Positions 45,282 to 56,306 of a stretch of DNA of 64,000 nucleotides are shown here, piece by piece. This stretch comes from an uncultured Pelagibacteraceae bacterium (lineage in GTDB: Bacteria; Pseudomonadota; Alphaproteobacteria; Pelagibacterales; Pelagibacteraceae), in NCBI GenBank assembly GCA_902574215.1, contig CACGMR010000003.1, positions 1-64,000 of the forward strand. The letters run 5' to 3'. The stretch's first letter is position 1; every line of letters begins with the position of its first letter. Both the position numbers and the translations under genes were made by a program. A model generated the notes under the pieces. That model made no database searches. It saw nothing but the letters and a program-made list of their open reading frames with translations, and was not told where the DNA came from.

Positions 45282-47189
45282 TTAATGAACAATTTTTGGT
45301 TTCAAACCCATCGCGCCCAAAGCTGAATCTTGATCATCTTTTGATTCTGGATTATCTAAAATTTTATCTTTAGGATATAAATTTTTATTTATTATATTCT
45401 CTATTTCTTCACCAGTTAAAGTCTCATAAGTTATTAAAGCTTTTGCAATTTTATGTAGATCATCTATTTTTTCTGTTAAAATTTCCTTAGCTTTATTATA
45501 TCCTTCATCTACAAGTTTTCTTATTTCTTTATCAATTTTCTGAGCAACTTCCTCTGATACCGATTGAGTTTGAGTTACTGATCTTCCTAAAAACACTTCT
45601 TCTTGGTTTTCCCCATATTCAACTGGACCCATTTCTTCACTCATTCCATATTTTGTTACCATTGCTCTTGCTAACTGTGTAGCCTGGTTAATATCAGAAC
45701 CATTTCCTCCACCTGCTCCTGTAGATATATTATCTTTTCCAAAAATTAATTCTTCAGCCACTCTTCCTCCAAAACAAACAGCTAGTCTCGCTTTAAGATA
45801 TTTTATTGAGTAACCGTGTTTGTCTCTTTCAGGTAAGTTCATTACCATTCCAAGAGCTCTACCTCTTGGTATAATAGTAGCTTTATGAATAGGATCATAA
45901 CTTGGCATATTAAACGAAACTAGAGCATGTCCACCTTCATGATAAGCAGTTAGTTTTTTCTCATCCTCTGTCATGACCATTGAACGTCTTTCAGCACCCA
46001 TCATAACTTTATCTTTTGCTTCCTCAAATTCTAGTAATGTGACTATTCTCTTATTTTTTCTCGCAGCTAACAAAGCTGCTTCGTTAACTATATTTGCAAG
46101 ATCAGCTCCTGAAAATCCTGGCGTGCCTCTTGCAATTGTTCTTAAATTAACGTCTGGCGCCATTTTTATTTTTTTTACATGAACTTTTAAAATTTTTTCT
46201 CTTCCAATAATATCTGGGTTTGAAACCACTACCTGTCTATCAAACCTTCCTGGTCTTAATAAAGCTGGATCGAGCACATCTGGTCTGTTCGTTGCAGCTA
46301 TAATTATGACACCTTCATTTGTATCAAAACCATCCATTTCAACTAATAACTGGTTTAAAGTTTGTTCTCTCTCATCATTTCCACCTCCTAGACCTGCCCC
46401 TCTACTTCTTCCAACAGCATCTATCTCATCTATAAAAATAATACATGGAGAATTTTTTTTACCTTGTTCAAACATGTCTCTTACTCTAGATGCTCCTACT
46501 CCAACGAACATCTCAACAAAATCAGAACCTGAAATAGTGAAAAACGGAACACCTGCTTCACCAGCAATTGCCCTTGCTAATAAAGTTTTACCAGTTCCTG
46601 GAGGACCGACAAGTAAAGCTCCTCTTGGAATTTTACCACCCAACCTACTAAATTTTTTAGGATCTTTTAAGAATTCTACCATTTCTTCTACTTCTTCTTT
46701 AGCTTCCTCTACACCAGCAACATCATTAAAAGTAACCTTTCCTTTTAATTCATTCATCATTTTAGCTTTTGATTTTCCAAATCCCATTGCTCCACCTTTG
46801 CCACCCTGCATTTGTCTCATGAAGAAAATCCATACTGCAATCAATAATAACATAGGGAACCATGAAAGAAGGACGCCAAACAATGAAGGCATTTTTTCAT
46901 CTAAAGGTGCTGCTGAAATACTCACACCTTTCTCTGATAATTTTTCTATAAGATTTGGATCATTAGGAGCATAAGTTGAAAAAGAGTTTCCATTCGAATA
47001 AGTACCTTTGATGTTATTTCCCTGAATCTCAACTTTTAGAACTTCACCGTCCTCTACTGAATTTAAAAAATCTGAAAATATTATTTGATTTCCACCTCTA
47101 ACATTAGACTGTGGATTTTTAAACATGTTATAAAGACCGATGGTTAAGAAAACTATTATTCCCCACATTGCAAGATTTTTTAAATTCAT
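45282..47189 (-). CDS. ftsH: ATP-dependent zinc metalloprotease FtsH
   Basis: AAA motifs, HEGGH zinc motif. Confidence 0.97.
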   Translation of the reverse strand: MNLKNLAMWGIIVFLTIGLYNMFKNPQSNVRGGNQIIFSDFLNSVEDGEVLKVEIQGNNIKGTYSNGNSFSTYAPNDPNLIEKLSEKGVSISAAPLDEKMPSLFGVLLSWFPMLLLIAVWIFFMRQMQGGKGGAMGFGKSKAKMMNELKGKVTFNDVAGVEEAKEEVEEMVEFLKDPKKFSRLGGKIPRGALLVGPPGTGKTLLARAIAGEAGVPFFTISGSDFVEMFVGVGASRVRDMFEQGKKNSPCIIFIDEIDAVGRSRGAGLGGGNDEREQTLNQLLVEMDGFDTNEGVIIIAATNRPDVLDPALLRPGRFDRQVVVSNPDIIGREKILKVHVKKIKMAPDVNLRTIARGTPGFSGADLANIVNEAALLAARKNKRIVTLLEFEEAKDKVMMGAERRSMVMTEDEKKLTAYHEGGHALVSFNMPSYDPIHKATIIPRGRALGMVMNLPERDKHGYSIKYLKARLAVCFGGRVAEELIFGKDNISTGAGGGNGSDINQATQLARAMVTKYGMSEEMGPVEYGENQEEVFLGRSVTQTQSVSEEVAQKIDKEIRKLVDEGYNKAKEILTEKIDDLHKIAKALITYETLTGEEIENIINKNLYPKDKILDNPESKDDQDSALGAMGLKPKIVH

Positions 47190-47252
47190 AGGTTTAAAAT
47201 AAGAATTATTATTAAATTAACAAGTGACAAAATATCATTTATTTCATTAACT

Positions 47253-48281
47253 TTAACGCTCTTTTGATACTATAACTGAGTTATTTACCTTCTTTATTAC
47301 ACAGTTTCCTAAAGTGATCTTAAAAGAGGTATCATTTTTAATTTGATAAATTAAGTTATCAATTTTTTTTCCTCTTACTGGGTAGTATTTTTTACCAACA
47401 CCTTTTAGCACTTCTATGAGAGACCTAAAAACTACTTCTTCTGGCTGACGAAAAAAATTTTTATTCAAAATAATAAACTTATTAATGTTTGAAATTGTTG
47501 AATTGTCTTTCAAATTTTTTTCTACAAAGTATTTAATTGACTCATTAGCAAATTTTAAATTCTTAATCGTTAGATTAAATTTATCATTATCCAATCCCTC
47601 TAATTCCAAGTTTTTTATAAAATTTCTAATTTTTACTCTTTTAAATTCATCATTTTTATTCGAGGGGTCTTCAATATAATTTTTAAAAACTTTTTTTGTA
47701 ATATGTTCTAAATTTTTTTTAGAGAATTTTAACAAAGGTCTTATCAAATTAATATTTTGTAGGTTGGTTCTTTGATCAAATGACACCATACCATTTAAAC
47801 CACTGCCTCTTAAAATTCTTATAAAAAAATTCTCTATTAAATCATCCTTATGATGACCTAATAAAATATTATTTATTTTTAATTTTTTTGCCTTGTTCAT
47901 CATGAGTGTGTATCTTTTATCTCTTGCAATAGATTGGATGTTGCTTTTTGGTTTTTTTCCAATCCAGGTTAAAATCTCAAGACTAGTAGACAGTTTTTTT
48001 AGAAGTAATTTTACAAATTTTGCCTCTTTTGTTGAATTATTTCTAAGTTTATGATCAACGTGCAAATATTTTACTTTTAGATCTTTTTTAATCGAATAAA
48101 TTTTTGATAAAAAACATAAAGCTAGACTGTCTGGTCCACCAGAAACTGCAACTATAAAATCCTCTTTTAAATTAAGATTTTTTTCAAATTTATTATAAAT
48201 TTTAGAAGTTTGTTTATCTTTTAATTTATTTAATAAAAACTTATGAGTCTTGTTTGATGCATTCAAATTTTTTGGACTCAT
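47253..48281 (-). CDS. tilS: tRNA(Ile)-lysidine synthase
   Basis: VAVSGGPDSLALCFL PP-loop; located between cpoB and ftsH. Confidence 0.9.
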   Translation of the reverse strand: MSPKNLNASNKTHKFLLNKLKDKQTSKIYNKFEKNLNLKEDFIVAVSGGPDSLALCFLSKIYSIKKDLKVKYLHVDHKLRNNSTKEAKFVKLLLKKLSTSLEILTWIGKKPKSNIQSIARDKRYTLMMNKAKKLKINNILLGHHKDDLIENFFIRILRGSGLNGMVSFDQRTNLQNINLIRPLLKFSKKNLEHITKKVFKNYIEDPSNKNDEFKRVKIRNFIKNLELEGLDNDKFNLTIKNLKFANESIKYFVEKNLKDNSTISNINKFIILNKNFFRQPEEVVFRSLIEVLKGVGKKYYPVRGKKIDNLIYQIKNDTSFKITLGNCVIKKVNNSVIVSKER

Positions 48282-49248
48282 ATTTTGCTTTTTGTATTAC
48301 AGACTGATTTGCATTAGGATATTGTAATTCTACACCATTTATCATTTTACATCCTTGATCTTTTTCACCAATTTGAACCATTGATACTCCAAGTTTTAAT
48401 AGATTAATTGGTGCTTTTTTTCCTTTAGGATATTTTTGGTAACCCTCTAAATAAGCAGAAGCTGCATCTGTATATAATTGTCTAATTCTGAATGTTTCTG
48501 CATACCAGTATTGTGCACTACCCGCTAACTCATGGTCAGGGTTAGATAGAACAAATTCCCTAAATGCTCTTTCTGCTGTGCTGTAGTCTCCAACTTTTAA
48601 AAAACTCGTTGCAAATTCATATTGCTTCTCTACATTTAAGTCCTGAGGAAGTATTTTTTCTTCAGACTGAAAAGTTTCTGTTACAATTGAAGCTGTTGTA
48701 TCAACAGATTGAATTTGTTGTGAAGTTTCATTTGTCTCTGTATCTTTATATGAAATTGTACCTAAATCTTGGGGCTGTGAACTACCAGGTAAAATTTTTT
48801 GCTCATCAGTCTTTGGTTTTAAACTTAATTGGTTTTCTGTGTTACCAACATTTCCAGAACTAATATTATTTTCTATGTCTTGAAATCTTATTTGGTTATC
48901 TGCTTGAATTTTTGAAACACGGGTAGATAATTTGTCCAACTTAAAATTTATTTCTTCAAATTTGTTAGTGAGTTCTCTAAACTGATCCTCAACTTCAGAT
49001 AATTTTAATAAATGTCTAGTTAAAACATCTTCTGAGTTTTGATCCAAGTTTGAAGCCGAACTATCATTAGTGCTTGCTTTCACTTCTATAGATCCAGAAT
49101 AAACTGCTCTTTCAAGAGTTTTAAGATCATTTTTAATAATTTCTAAAGTTTCATAAATATTATGGTTATCTGCAAAAGAAATATTAATAAAAACCAAATT
49201 GAGTATTAATAATAATTTTAAAATTACTAATTTAAATATGAGCATCAT
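48241..49248 (-). CDS. cpoB: Tol-Pal cell division coordinator CpoB/YbgF-like
   Basis: Signal peptide, coiled coil, TPR-like C-terminus; next to pal. Confidence 0.85.
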   Translation of the reverse strand: MMLIFKLVILKLLLILNLVFINISFADNHNIYETLEIIKNDLKTLERAVYSGSIEVKASTNDSSASNLDQNSEDVLTRHLLKLSEVEDQFRELTNKFEEINFKLDKLSTRVSKIQADNQIRFQDIENNISSGNVGNTENQLSLKPKTDEQKILPGSSQPQDLGTISYKDTETNETSQQIQSVDTTASIVTETFQSEEKILPQDLNVEKQYEFATSFLKVGDYSTAERAFREFVLSNPDHELAGSAQYWYAETFRIRQLYTDAASAYLEGYQKYPKGKKAPINLLKLGVSMVQIGEKDQGCKMINGVELQYPNANQSVIQKAKYESKKFECIKQDS

Positions 49249-49274
49249 TTAAATTAGATTTATGATTATAAAAA

Positions 49275-49318
49275 TGGCAAAAAAAAGACCCTAAATCCAA
49301 TAAAGGTTTTAGGGTCTT
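49275..49318 (-). terminator. Rho-independent terminator after pal
   Basis: Minus strand AAGACCCTAAA...TTTAGGGTCTT 11-bp stem followed by a T run (TTTTTT). Confidence 0.85.
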
Positions 49319-49331
49319 AAATTTTAAATAA

Positions 49332-49823
49332 TTAATTTGCTTTAACAGTTACCGATCTTCTGTTTTTTGACCAAGCTAATGGGTTTGAACCAGAGTCAAC
49401 TGGTCTCTCCTTACCATAACTTAATACAGTAATTCTGTCAGAAGATATTCCGTAAGTCATTAAATAGTCCTTAGCTGCATTTGCTCTTCTTTCACCAAGA
49501 GCCAAGTTGTATTCTCTTGTTCCTCTTTCGTCAGCATGACCTTCAAGTACTACATTTATGTTTGGATTTTTTCTTAACCAAGCTGCTTGGGCTCTTAAAG
49601 TTTCTCTTGATGCAGTTGTTAATATCGACTCATTTGTTGCAAAGAAAACTCTGTCTGGAACACCATCAGCTAAATATTCAACTGTGTCTGTTCCTGTGTA
49701 AACATCACCTTGCATTTGACCTTGAATGTCTGTTGCTACCTCTTTTTTAGTTGCACATGCAGATAACACTAGGCAAGCTGCTAATACTAAAAGTGTGTTT
49801 TTAAAAATTTTGTTTAATCTCAT
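49332..49823 (-). CDS. pal: Peptidoglycan-associated lipoprotein
   Basis: Lipobox LSACAT and OmpA-like domain NVVLEGHADERGTREYNLALGERRA; start adjusted to MRLNKIF. Confidence 0.93.
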   Translation of the reverse strand: MRLNKIFKNTLLVLAACLVLSACATKKEVATDIQGQMQGDVYTGTDTVEYLADGVPDRVFFATNESILTTASRETLRAQAAWLRKNPNINVVLEGHADERGTREYNLALGERRANAAKDYLMTYGISSDRITVLSYGKERPVDSGSNPLAWSKNRRSVTVKAN

Positions 49824-49920
49824 TAAATTGCTCCTTGCTGCTAATTTCAATTTCTTAACTTTTTCACAACTAAATAGAGGTTTCAAGTCTAAAAATCAAG
49901 AAATTTAAAAAAATTAATCT

Positions 49921-51261
49921 TTAATTACTTAATAAAGATGACCATGATGGGTCTGAAGCATCTGTTGGCGTCTTTATTTGCCTCTCATTATAACCCGTTA
50001 AATCTATTGACCACAATTTTGCAGAAAAGCCTTCTCCTTTGGAGTTAGTTTTTGTCTCTCTATAAAATATTAATACCCTTCCATTTGGAGACCAGGATGG
50101 CGCCTCTTGATAATAATTTTCAGTTAACAATCTTTCACCGCTACCATCAGTTCTCATTACGCCTATATAAAATTTGCCTTTATGTAATTTTGTAAATGCA
50201 ATTAAATCTCCTCTCGGAGACCATACGGGTGTTCCATATAAACCGTTACCAAAAGAAATTCTTTTTACATCACTTCCGTCATTCTTCATTACGTAAATTT
50301 GCTGATAACCACTTCTATCTGAATTAAATGTAATATATTTTCCATCAGGTGAATAAGATGGGGAAGTGTCAATTGATGGATGATTAGTAATTTTTTCAAC
50401 AATTCTATTTTCTAAATCCATAGTGTAAATATCTGACTTTCCATCTTTAGCAAAACTCATAATTATTTTTTTACCGTCAGGTGAAAAACGTGGTGCAAAT
50501 GTCATTCCAGGAAAATCTCCAACTACCTCTTGTGTACCAGTTTCTATATCTAATAAATAAACCCTTGGCATATTTTTAAAGTAAGACAAATAGGTTACCA
50601 TTTGACTTGCTGGATTAAATCGTGGTGTTAAAACTAACTCATTCCCTAATGTCAAAAATTTATTATTAGCTCCGTCTTGATCCATGATTGCTAATTTTTT
50701 TACTCTTTGTGTTTTTGGTCCTTCTTCTGAGACATAAATTATTCTCGTATCAAAATAACCCTTTTCTCCAGTCAGCCTTTCATAAACTTTATCAGAAATA
50801 ATATGTCCTACCCTTCTCCAGTTGTTAGGAACTGTGGTAAAAGCTAAAGCCATCATTTCTTTAGCAGCTAAAACGTCCCACAATCGAAACTCAACTCTTA
50901 ATTTATCGTCAACATAATTTACTTTACCAGTAATAAGTGCTTGAGCTTTAATTAAATTCCAATCTTCAAATCTTGGTTTTAAATTTGCAATATCAGGAGC
51001 TTGTAAAAAAGCCTTTTTGTCTAGAGGATTAAATAATCCAGAGGTTCTTAAATTATTCTCAACGATATTTGATATCTCTGAGCCAATATTTTCTTTTTTA
51101 AGTATTTTTTCAAAACCTTTTCTAGATTTTTCATCAATTGATAGGGGGGAAACTGCTAATGGAAGTGGATTTAAATTTCCCCTAGTTATATCAACTTCAA
51201 TTAAAGCATTTGCTTTGATAGGTATTAATATTAATAATAATATTAAAATTTTTTTTGTCAT
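49921..51261 (-). CDS. tolB: Tol-Pal system protein TolB
   Basis: WD40-like repeats ([26 protein letters not shown]), tol cluster. Confidence 0.93.
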   Translation of the reverse strand: MTKKILILLLILIPIKANALIEVDITRGNLNPLPLAVSPLSIDEKSRKGFEKILKKENIGSEISNIVENNLRTSGLFNPLDKKAFLQAPDIANLKPRFEDWNLIKAQALITGKVNYVDDKLRVEFRLWDVLAAKEMMALAFTTVPNNWRRVGHIISDKVYERLTGEKGYFDTRIIYVSEEGPKTQRVKKLAIMDQDGANNKFLTLGNELVLTPRFNPASQMVTYLSYFKNMPRVYLLDIETGTQEVVGDFPGMTFAPRFSPDGKKIIMSFAKDGKSDIYTMDLENRIVEKITNHPSIDTSPSYSPDGKYITFNSDRSGYQQIYVMKNDGSDVKRISFGNGLYGTPVWSPRGDLIAFTKLHKGKFYIGVMRTDGSGERLLTENYYQEAPSWSPNGRVLIFYRETKTNSKGEGFSAKLWSIDLTGYNERQIKTPTDASDPSWSSLLSN

Positions 51262-51270
51262 TTAAATATA

Positions 51271-52134
51271 CTACCCTTCTAACATCTCTCTTGCATCAAA
51301 ATTTAATTGTAATTCTTTCCATCTTTCATATCCAGTTGTTGGAACTCTTAATGGTTGGCATAACTTGACAGCTCTCAAAGCACTTTCTGCTAAAACCTTG
51401 TAAAATCCTTGGCCTGGTTTATTCATTCTTGCATGGTCCAAAATTTCTGTTTTTGATACTGTTCCATCAGGTTTTAATTTTAACTTTATTCTTACCAATA
51501 GATTTTCGTTATACGGTAATCCTAATGGAATACTCCAACATCCAAATATTTGTGCCTTAAGAGCATCCTCTTCGCTTAGTGTAAGACCTGTGTTTTCTAC
51601 ATTTCTTTCTTGATCTTGAGTAATGTCATCATTTGTTTTTAAAACTTCTGCACTCTCTTCTTTTGATTTATCAATTAAAGCGGCAATATTATTTGGATCA
51701 AACAAATCTTTTTTTTCAAATTCTGATACTTGTTTAACTTCATCATCTACTTTTTCAGGATTTTGTTTTTTTTCCTCTTTTGTTTCAACCTTTTTTAAAG
51801 TTTTTTCTGGAAGTGGAATTGCCTCAGGTGTTTCATTCTCAATTTTTTTATTATTTTGATCAGGAGCTAGGACAGTTTTTGTTTTCGTTTTTTCTACTTT
51901 TTTTGGTGGAGCTTGTTCTGAAACAAGTTTTTTTTCTTTCTCTTTTACTTTCTCAATTATTTTTTTAGCCTTAGGTGCAAATGGAATATTAGTTTTTTCT
52001 GCAATTTGAATTAACTCAACAGATACAATTGGTGGAATATCAACTGGTTTCTTTGCCAAAAAAGGTAAGCTCATAGCTGTAATGAAAATTAAAAAAGCAT
52101 GTAAAACAGAAGAAATAATTAAATTTCTATTCAA
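51271..52134 (-). CDS. tolA: TolA/TonB-like protein
   Basis: N-terminal TM, charged linker, TonB-like C-terminal domain; tol cluster position. Confidence 0.82.
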   Translation of the reverse strand: MNRNLIISSVLHAFLIFITAMSLPFLAKKPVDIPPIVSVELIQIAEKTNIPFAPKAKKIIEKVKEKEKKLVSEQAPPKKVEKTKTKTVLAPDQNNKKIENETPEAIPLPEKTLKKVETKEEKKQNPEKVDDEVKQVSEFEKKDLFDPNNIAALIDKSKEESAEVLKTNDDITQDQERNVENTGLTLSEEDALKAQIFGCWSIPLGLPYNENLLVRIKLKLKPDGTVSKTEILDHARMNKPGQGFYKVLAESALRAVKLCQPLRVPTTGYERWKELQLNFDAREMLEG

Positions 52135-52139
52135 TTAAA

Positions 52140-52556
52140 TTACCTTTGTTTGTACGGTTCTGAAATCAATGCTACTTTAGTAAAACCAGATCCTGATAGT
52201 AATCCCATTATTTCTAAAACTCTTCCATAATTTATAGTTTTGTCACCTCTCACATAAATTCTGGTATCAGTTCTATTTTTTGAAACTGCTAAAACCTTTG
52301 CAATAATATTATCATATTCAACTTTTGCCTCTTGAATAAAAATTTCACCCTTTGCATTAATTGATAGTGTTAAAGGTTCTGTTTCTTCGGGTAAAGAGTC
52401 TGCCGAACTTTCTGGTAAATCAACTTGAACTCCAACTGTTAACAATGGTGCTGTGACCATAAAAATTATCAACAACACAAGCATCACATCCACAAAAGGA
52501 GTAACATTTATTTCACTCATTGGTTCCTTGGAGGAGCGATTTAATTTAAATGCCAT
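52140..52556 (-). CDS. tolR: Biopolymer transporter TolR/ExbD
   Basis: MSEINVTPFVDVMLVLLIIFMVTAPLL. Confidence 0.93.
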   Translation of the reverse strand: MAFKLNRSSKEPMSEINVTPFVDVMLVLLIIFMVTAPLLTVGVQVDLPESSADSLPEETEPLTLSINAKGEIFIQEAKVEYDNIIAKVLAVSKNRTDTRIYVRGDKTINYGRVLEIMGLLSGSGFTKVALISEPYKQR

Positions 52557-53231
52557 TTAAATAATTGTTAAAAATCTTTTTGAAAAATTTTCTAATTTTT
52601 CTGAATATTTTTTGGCATCATTGTTAAATTTATTGTAAGCCACTACTGCTGGTATTGCAGCTAATAAACCAAGTGCTGTTGCAAATAAAGCCTCAGCAAT
52701 TCCTGGCGCAACGATCGCAAGACTTGTATTTCTTGAGATAGCTATAGATTGAAAAGAATTCATAATTCCCCAAACAGTTCCAAACAGTCCAATAAATGGT
52801 GCTGTTGAACCTACGGTTGCCAAAAAAGTAAAACCTTTTTCAATTTTTGTCATTTGTTTTTCAATTCCTGCTTCTAAGGAAGCGCTCATTCTTTCGGTGA
52901 TGTTTGTTCTTGATTTTTTTTTAAGTAATCCTTCCATCGCATCTTGAAACACAAGTGACATTGGATCCTCAAGTTTAGCAGGTAAACTATTATAAAAAGT
53001 TTCAGCAGATTTAGAGTTCCAGAATTTTTCTTCAAATTCCTCTGAGGATTTAGTTATTTTTTTAAATAAACGAAACTTTTCAATAATTACTGCCCAAGAA
53101 TATATAGAGCACAATACTAGTATAATCATTACAGACTTAACAATTATGTCTGCTCTAAAAAATAAACTGAATAGTGAAAAATCAGTGTTTGTTCCTAATT
53201 CAACTGCTTTTGCTGCTATATCTGCTTCCAT
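52557..53231 (-). CDS. tolQ: TolQ/ExbB proton channel protein
   Basis: FLATVGSTAPFIGLFGTVWGIMNSF. Confidence 0.93.
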   Translation of the reverse strand: MEADIAAKAVELGTNTDFSLFSLFFRADIIVKSVMIILVLCSIYSWAVIIEKFRLFKKITKSSEEFEEKFWNSKSAETFYNSLPAKLEDPMSLVFQDAMEGLLKKKSRTNITERMSASLEAGIEKQMTKIEKGFTFLATVGSTAPFIGLFGTVWGIMNSFQSIAISRNTSLAIVAPGIAEALFATALGLLAAIPAVVAYNKFNNDAKKYSEKLENFSKRFLTII

Positions 53232-53284
53232 GTGTACTCATCACACGTAATTGTGTCATGATTTTGTCTATTAATTTAAATTGA

Positions 53285-53779
53285 TTATTCTTCTTTTTGA
53301 TATGTTTCGAAGAAAAAGCTAGCTATTAGAATAGCATCTGCTTTGTTATTATCTTTCTTTTTTGACAATTGTGGTGAAAAATATGGAAAAATTTCAATAG
53401 CTCTTGTTCTGCTCGCATCTTTTTCTGAATTAATAAGGTTAAAATATTTTTTCCATTTAGCTGGCCTAACATAATAAACAGGTAAATGCATTGCGCTGCA
53501 TATCCCTTTTAATATACCAAAAGATTGACCAAAATTGAACATACTGGTAACGCCTTGTCCAGGCATTGCAGAAACTTGTTCAATTACGACCTTTATATTT
53601 TTTTTATCAAGTTTGTTTATCCTTTCACTAATTTCATTAAATATTTGAGCACCATTTACTTGTCGCTTATTCTTTTTACCATCTGTCATCGTTGGCATTT
53701 CAATTACATCTTTTATTATACCGTCCTGAAAAAAACATATTGATCCTGAGATGCCTGGATCAATTCCAATAATCATCAT
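53285..53779 (-). CDS. RuvC-like Holliday junction resolvase of phage-type subfamily
   Basis: IIGIDPGISGSICFF, VVIEQVSAMPGQGVTSMFNFGQSFGIL, DASRTRAIEIFP...KADAILIASF. Confidence 0.75.
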   Translation of the reverse strand: MMIIGIDPGISGSICFFQDGIIKDVIEMPTMTDGKKNKRQVNGAQIFNEISERINKLDKKNIKVVIEQVSAMPGQGVTSMFNFGQSFGILKGICSAMHLPVYYVRPAKWKKYFNLINSEKDASRTRAIEIFPYFSPQLSKKKDNNKADAILIASFFFETYQKEE

Positions 53780-54504
53780 TAAATACCACCTAAATTAACG
53801 TTAGAATAAACGTACTGAACATCATCATCTTCCTCAAGAGTTTCTAAAAAGCCTACAATACTTTCTTTATTATCTTTATTTACTTCAACACTATTTAATG
53901 GGACCCATTCAATTTCTGTAGAAATAAAATTAACAATAATTTTCTCAAGTTTTTTTTTTACATTATATATTTCGCTCATTTGACACTGGACTTCATGATA
54001 ATCCTCATAAGAGAAACATTCATCAGCACCTGACTCTATGGCTAAATCTAAAATTTTTTCATCAGATATCTCTTTTTTATCAATTTTGATTATACCCAAT
54101 TGTTGAAAATTATGAGATGCTGAACCTTGGGTTCCTAAACTGCCTCCACTCTTTTGAAATATAGTTCTAATATTTGATGCGGTCCTATTTTTGTTATCTG
54201 TTAAAGTTTCAACTATAACAGCAATCTTTTCTGGTCCAAACCCCTCGTATCTTAAATTTTCAAAATTTGCTCCAGTAGCTGCAGAAGATTTATCTATTGC
54301 TCTTTCAATGTTATCTTTAGGCATATTTGCAGATCTAGCAGCCTGTACTGCAGATCTTAGTCTAGGGTTCATTGCTGGATCTTTGTCACCAAGTTTTGCT
54401 GCAACAGTAATCTCTTTAGATAATTTTGAAAATATCTTTGATCTTTGCTTATCAGCCTTACCTTTTTTATGTTTTATTCCTGCCCAATGTGAATGTCCTG
54501 CCAT
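53779..54504 (-). CDS. yebC: YebC/PmpR family protein
   Basis: MAGHSHWAGIKHKKGKADKQRSKIFSKLSKEITVAAK. Confidence 0.95.
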   Translation of the reverse strand: MAGHSHWAGIKHKKGKADKQRSKIFSKLSKEITVAAKLGDKDPAMNPRLRSAVQAARSANMPKDNIERAIDKSSAATGANFENLRYEGFGPEKIAVIVETLTDNKNRTASNIRTIFQKSGGSLGTQGSASHNFQQLGIIKIDKKEISDEKILDLAIESGADECFSYEDYHEVQCQMSEIYNVKKKLEKIIVNFISTEIEWVPLNSVEVNKDNKESIVGFLETLEEDDDVQYVYSNVNLGGI

Positions 54505-54509
54505 GATCT

Positions 54510-55313
54510 TTAAATATTTTTTAGTTGATCTCCGTATACATAGCTTTTGATGTCTATTGCTAAACCTGTTTTTATATCACAATCTACAATAACACCACAC
54601 AAAGTAGCATCTCCAGTAGCGGGAAAGTGTTTCACTGAATTCTTTTTTAAAAATCTATTCAAGGAATTTTCTTTATTCATTCCAATCACTGAATCATAAT
54701 CCCCGCACATACCTGCATCGGTTTGATATCCAGTGCCATTATTAAGTATCCTGGCATCGTTTGTTGGAATATGAGTATGGGTTCCAACCACGAGAGTTGC
54801 CTTTCCATCAAATAGATGTCCTATAGCATTTTTTTCGCTAGTAATTTCACCATGGAAATCAACCACAAGTAAATCAAAATCCTTTTTCATTTCATTATCT
54901 TTTAAAAATTTTTGAGAAGCTTCAAAAACATCTTCACACTTTTTCATAAAAACGTTGCCCATCAAATTAAGAACTCCAATTTTAATATCATTCTTTGTTT
55001 TATAAATCTGAAAACCTTTTCCTGGTGCAGGTTCAAATAAATTTTTAGGTCTTAATAATCTTTCTTCTTTATCAATAAATTCCATAATTTCTTTTTGATC
55101 CCAAACATGATTGCCAGTTGTGATAACATCAACTCCACAATTAAAAAAATCCTTACATATTTCTTTAGTTAGCCCCACACCTTGAACTGCTGCATTTTCA
55201 CCGTTTACTATTACAAAATCGATTTTGTTTTTATCAATTTCATTTAATAAATTACTTGTTAATTTAGAACATCCTGAAATTCCAACAACATCTCCTAAAA
55301 ATAAAATTCTCAT
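54510..55313 (-). CDS. YmdB-family metallophosphoesterase
   Basis: MRILFLGDVVGISG, VVNGENAAVQGVGLT, TGNHVWDQKEI. Confidence 0.9.
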   Translation of the reverse strand: MRILFLGDVVGISGCSKLTSNLLNEIDKNKIDFVIVNGENAAVQGVGLTKEICKDFFNCGVDVITTGNHVWDQKEIMEFIDKEERLLRPKNLFEPAPGKGFQIYKTKNDIKIGVLNLMGNVFMKKCEDVFEASQKFLKDNEMKKDFDLLVVDFHGEITSEKNAIGHLFDGKATLVVGTHTHIPTNDARILNNGTGYQTDAGMCGDYDSVIGMNKENSLNRFLKKNSVKHFPATGDATLCGVIVDCDIKTGLAIDIKSYVYGDQLKNI

Positions 55314-55855
55314 TGTATAATTTTTTTTTCGGTTATTATTAAATCAAGTTTCTTATCATACTTGTTGATAGGTATTTTTTTTATTTCCTGGTATGAAAAT
55401 CCTAATCCAATTTTAAAAATTTTTTTAATTTTAGATATTTTTTCTAAATAACGGTCATAAAATCCTCCACCATAGCCTAATCTGTTCAAATCATCATCAT
55501 AAGCTACTAAAGGAACAAATATTACATCCGGGTAAATTTTCTTTCCTAAAGTTGGCTCGGCAATTCCATACTTATTAATTTTTAAAGGATCTTGATTTGT
55601 CCATTTAAAAAAATCCATTTGGTTATTTTCTCTAATTACTGGTAAGGAAATATTCGCTCTTTTGTTTCTTAAAAAATTAAGCGTATCTAAGTCATCAATC
55701 TCATGATTACAAGGATAATACCCTCCTACATTTTTGAAATTAATTTTATTTTTTTTTAAAAATCTATAAACTCCGTAAGGATAGAGACTAAGTTTTTTAT
55801 AAGAGTTTTTTTTTCTAAGGTTTAAAATTTTACTTCTTAGCTTGGATTTACTCAC
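55310..55855 (-). CDS. 5-formyltetrahydrofolate cyclo-ligase family protein
   Basis: VPLVAYDDDLNRLGYGGGFYDRYL. Confidence 0.9.
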   Translation of the reverse strand: MSKSKLRSKILNLRKKNSYKKLSLYPYGVYRFLKKNKINFKNVGGYYPCNHEIDDLDTLNFLRNKRANISLPVIRENNQMDFFKWTNQDPLKINKYGIAEPTLGKKIYPDVIFVPLVAYDDDLNRLGYGGGFYDRYLEKISKIKKIFKIGLGFSYQEIKKIPINKYDKKLDLIITEKKIIQ

Positions 55856-55859
55856 AGAC

Positions 55860-56306
55860 CTACTTTGATATGTTTTCTAATTTTGCTTTTTTTACAAAAT
55901 TTGATATTTGATCAGCGGCTTCGTCAATTAAATTTGCGTATTTTTTTTGATTATCGTCAATTTCTTGTTTTAAATTTTCATGGTCAAGATTTAGTTTATC
56001 AATTTCAGATTCTTTTGAATCCCTGTAATCGTAAATTAGAGATTTTAGTTCTTTAAATTTGTTTGATAGATCGTTCAATTCATCTTTTTTTTGGTCTACT
56101 TTTTTCTTAGTTTCGTAATATTCATCCATTATTTTCACAGCTGTAATTAATAAAAGTTTATTTTCACCTAAATTTCCTAAATCGTTTTTTAAATTATTAA
56201 ACTTTTTGTTAATCTGAATTAACAATTCTTCTAAATGCTCCTCTTGTCCATCTTCACAAGCAAGCAAAAACTCTTTATTGTTAAATTTTATACTTACATT
56301 TGCCAT
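55860..56306 (-). CDS. zapA: Cell division protein ZapA-like
   Basis: Short N-terminal ZapA-like fold plus coiled coil, adjacent to the 5-FCL gene as in many Proteobacteria. Confidence 0.78.
   Translation of the reverse strand: MANVSIKFNNKEFLLACEDGQEEHLEELLIQINKKFNNLKNDLGNLGENKLLLITAVKIMDEYYETKKKVDQKKDELNDLSNKFKELKSLIYDYRDSKESEIDKLNLDHENLKQEIDDNQKKYANLIDEAADQISNFVKKAKLENISK

Noticed and set aside
46306-46974. 222-aa + strand ORF opposite ftsH
   Set aside because: Antisense shadow of a highly conserved gene; low-complexity Pro/Ser composition; same reasoning applies to other opposite-strand ORFs (e.g. 14763-15131, 54191-54550, 38174-38536).
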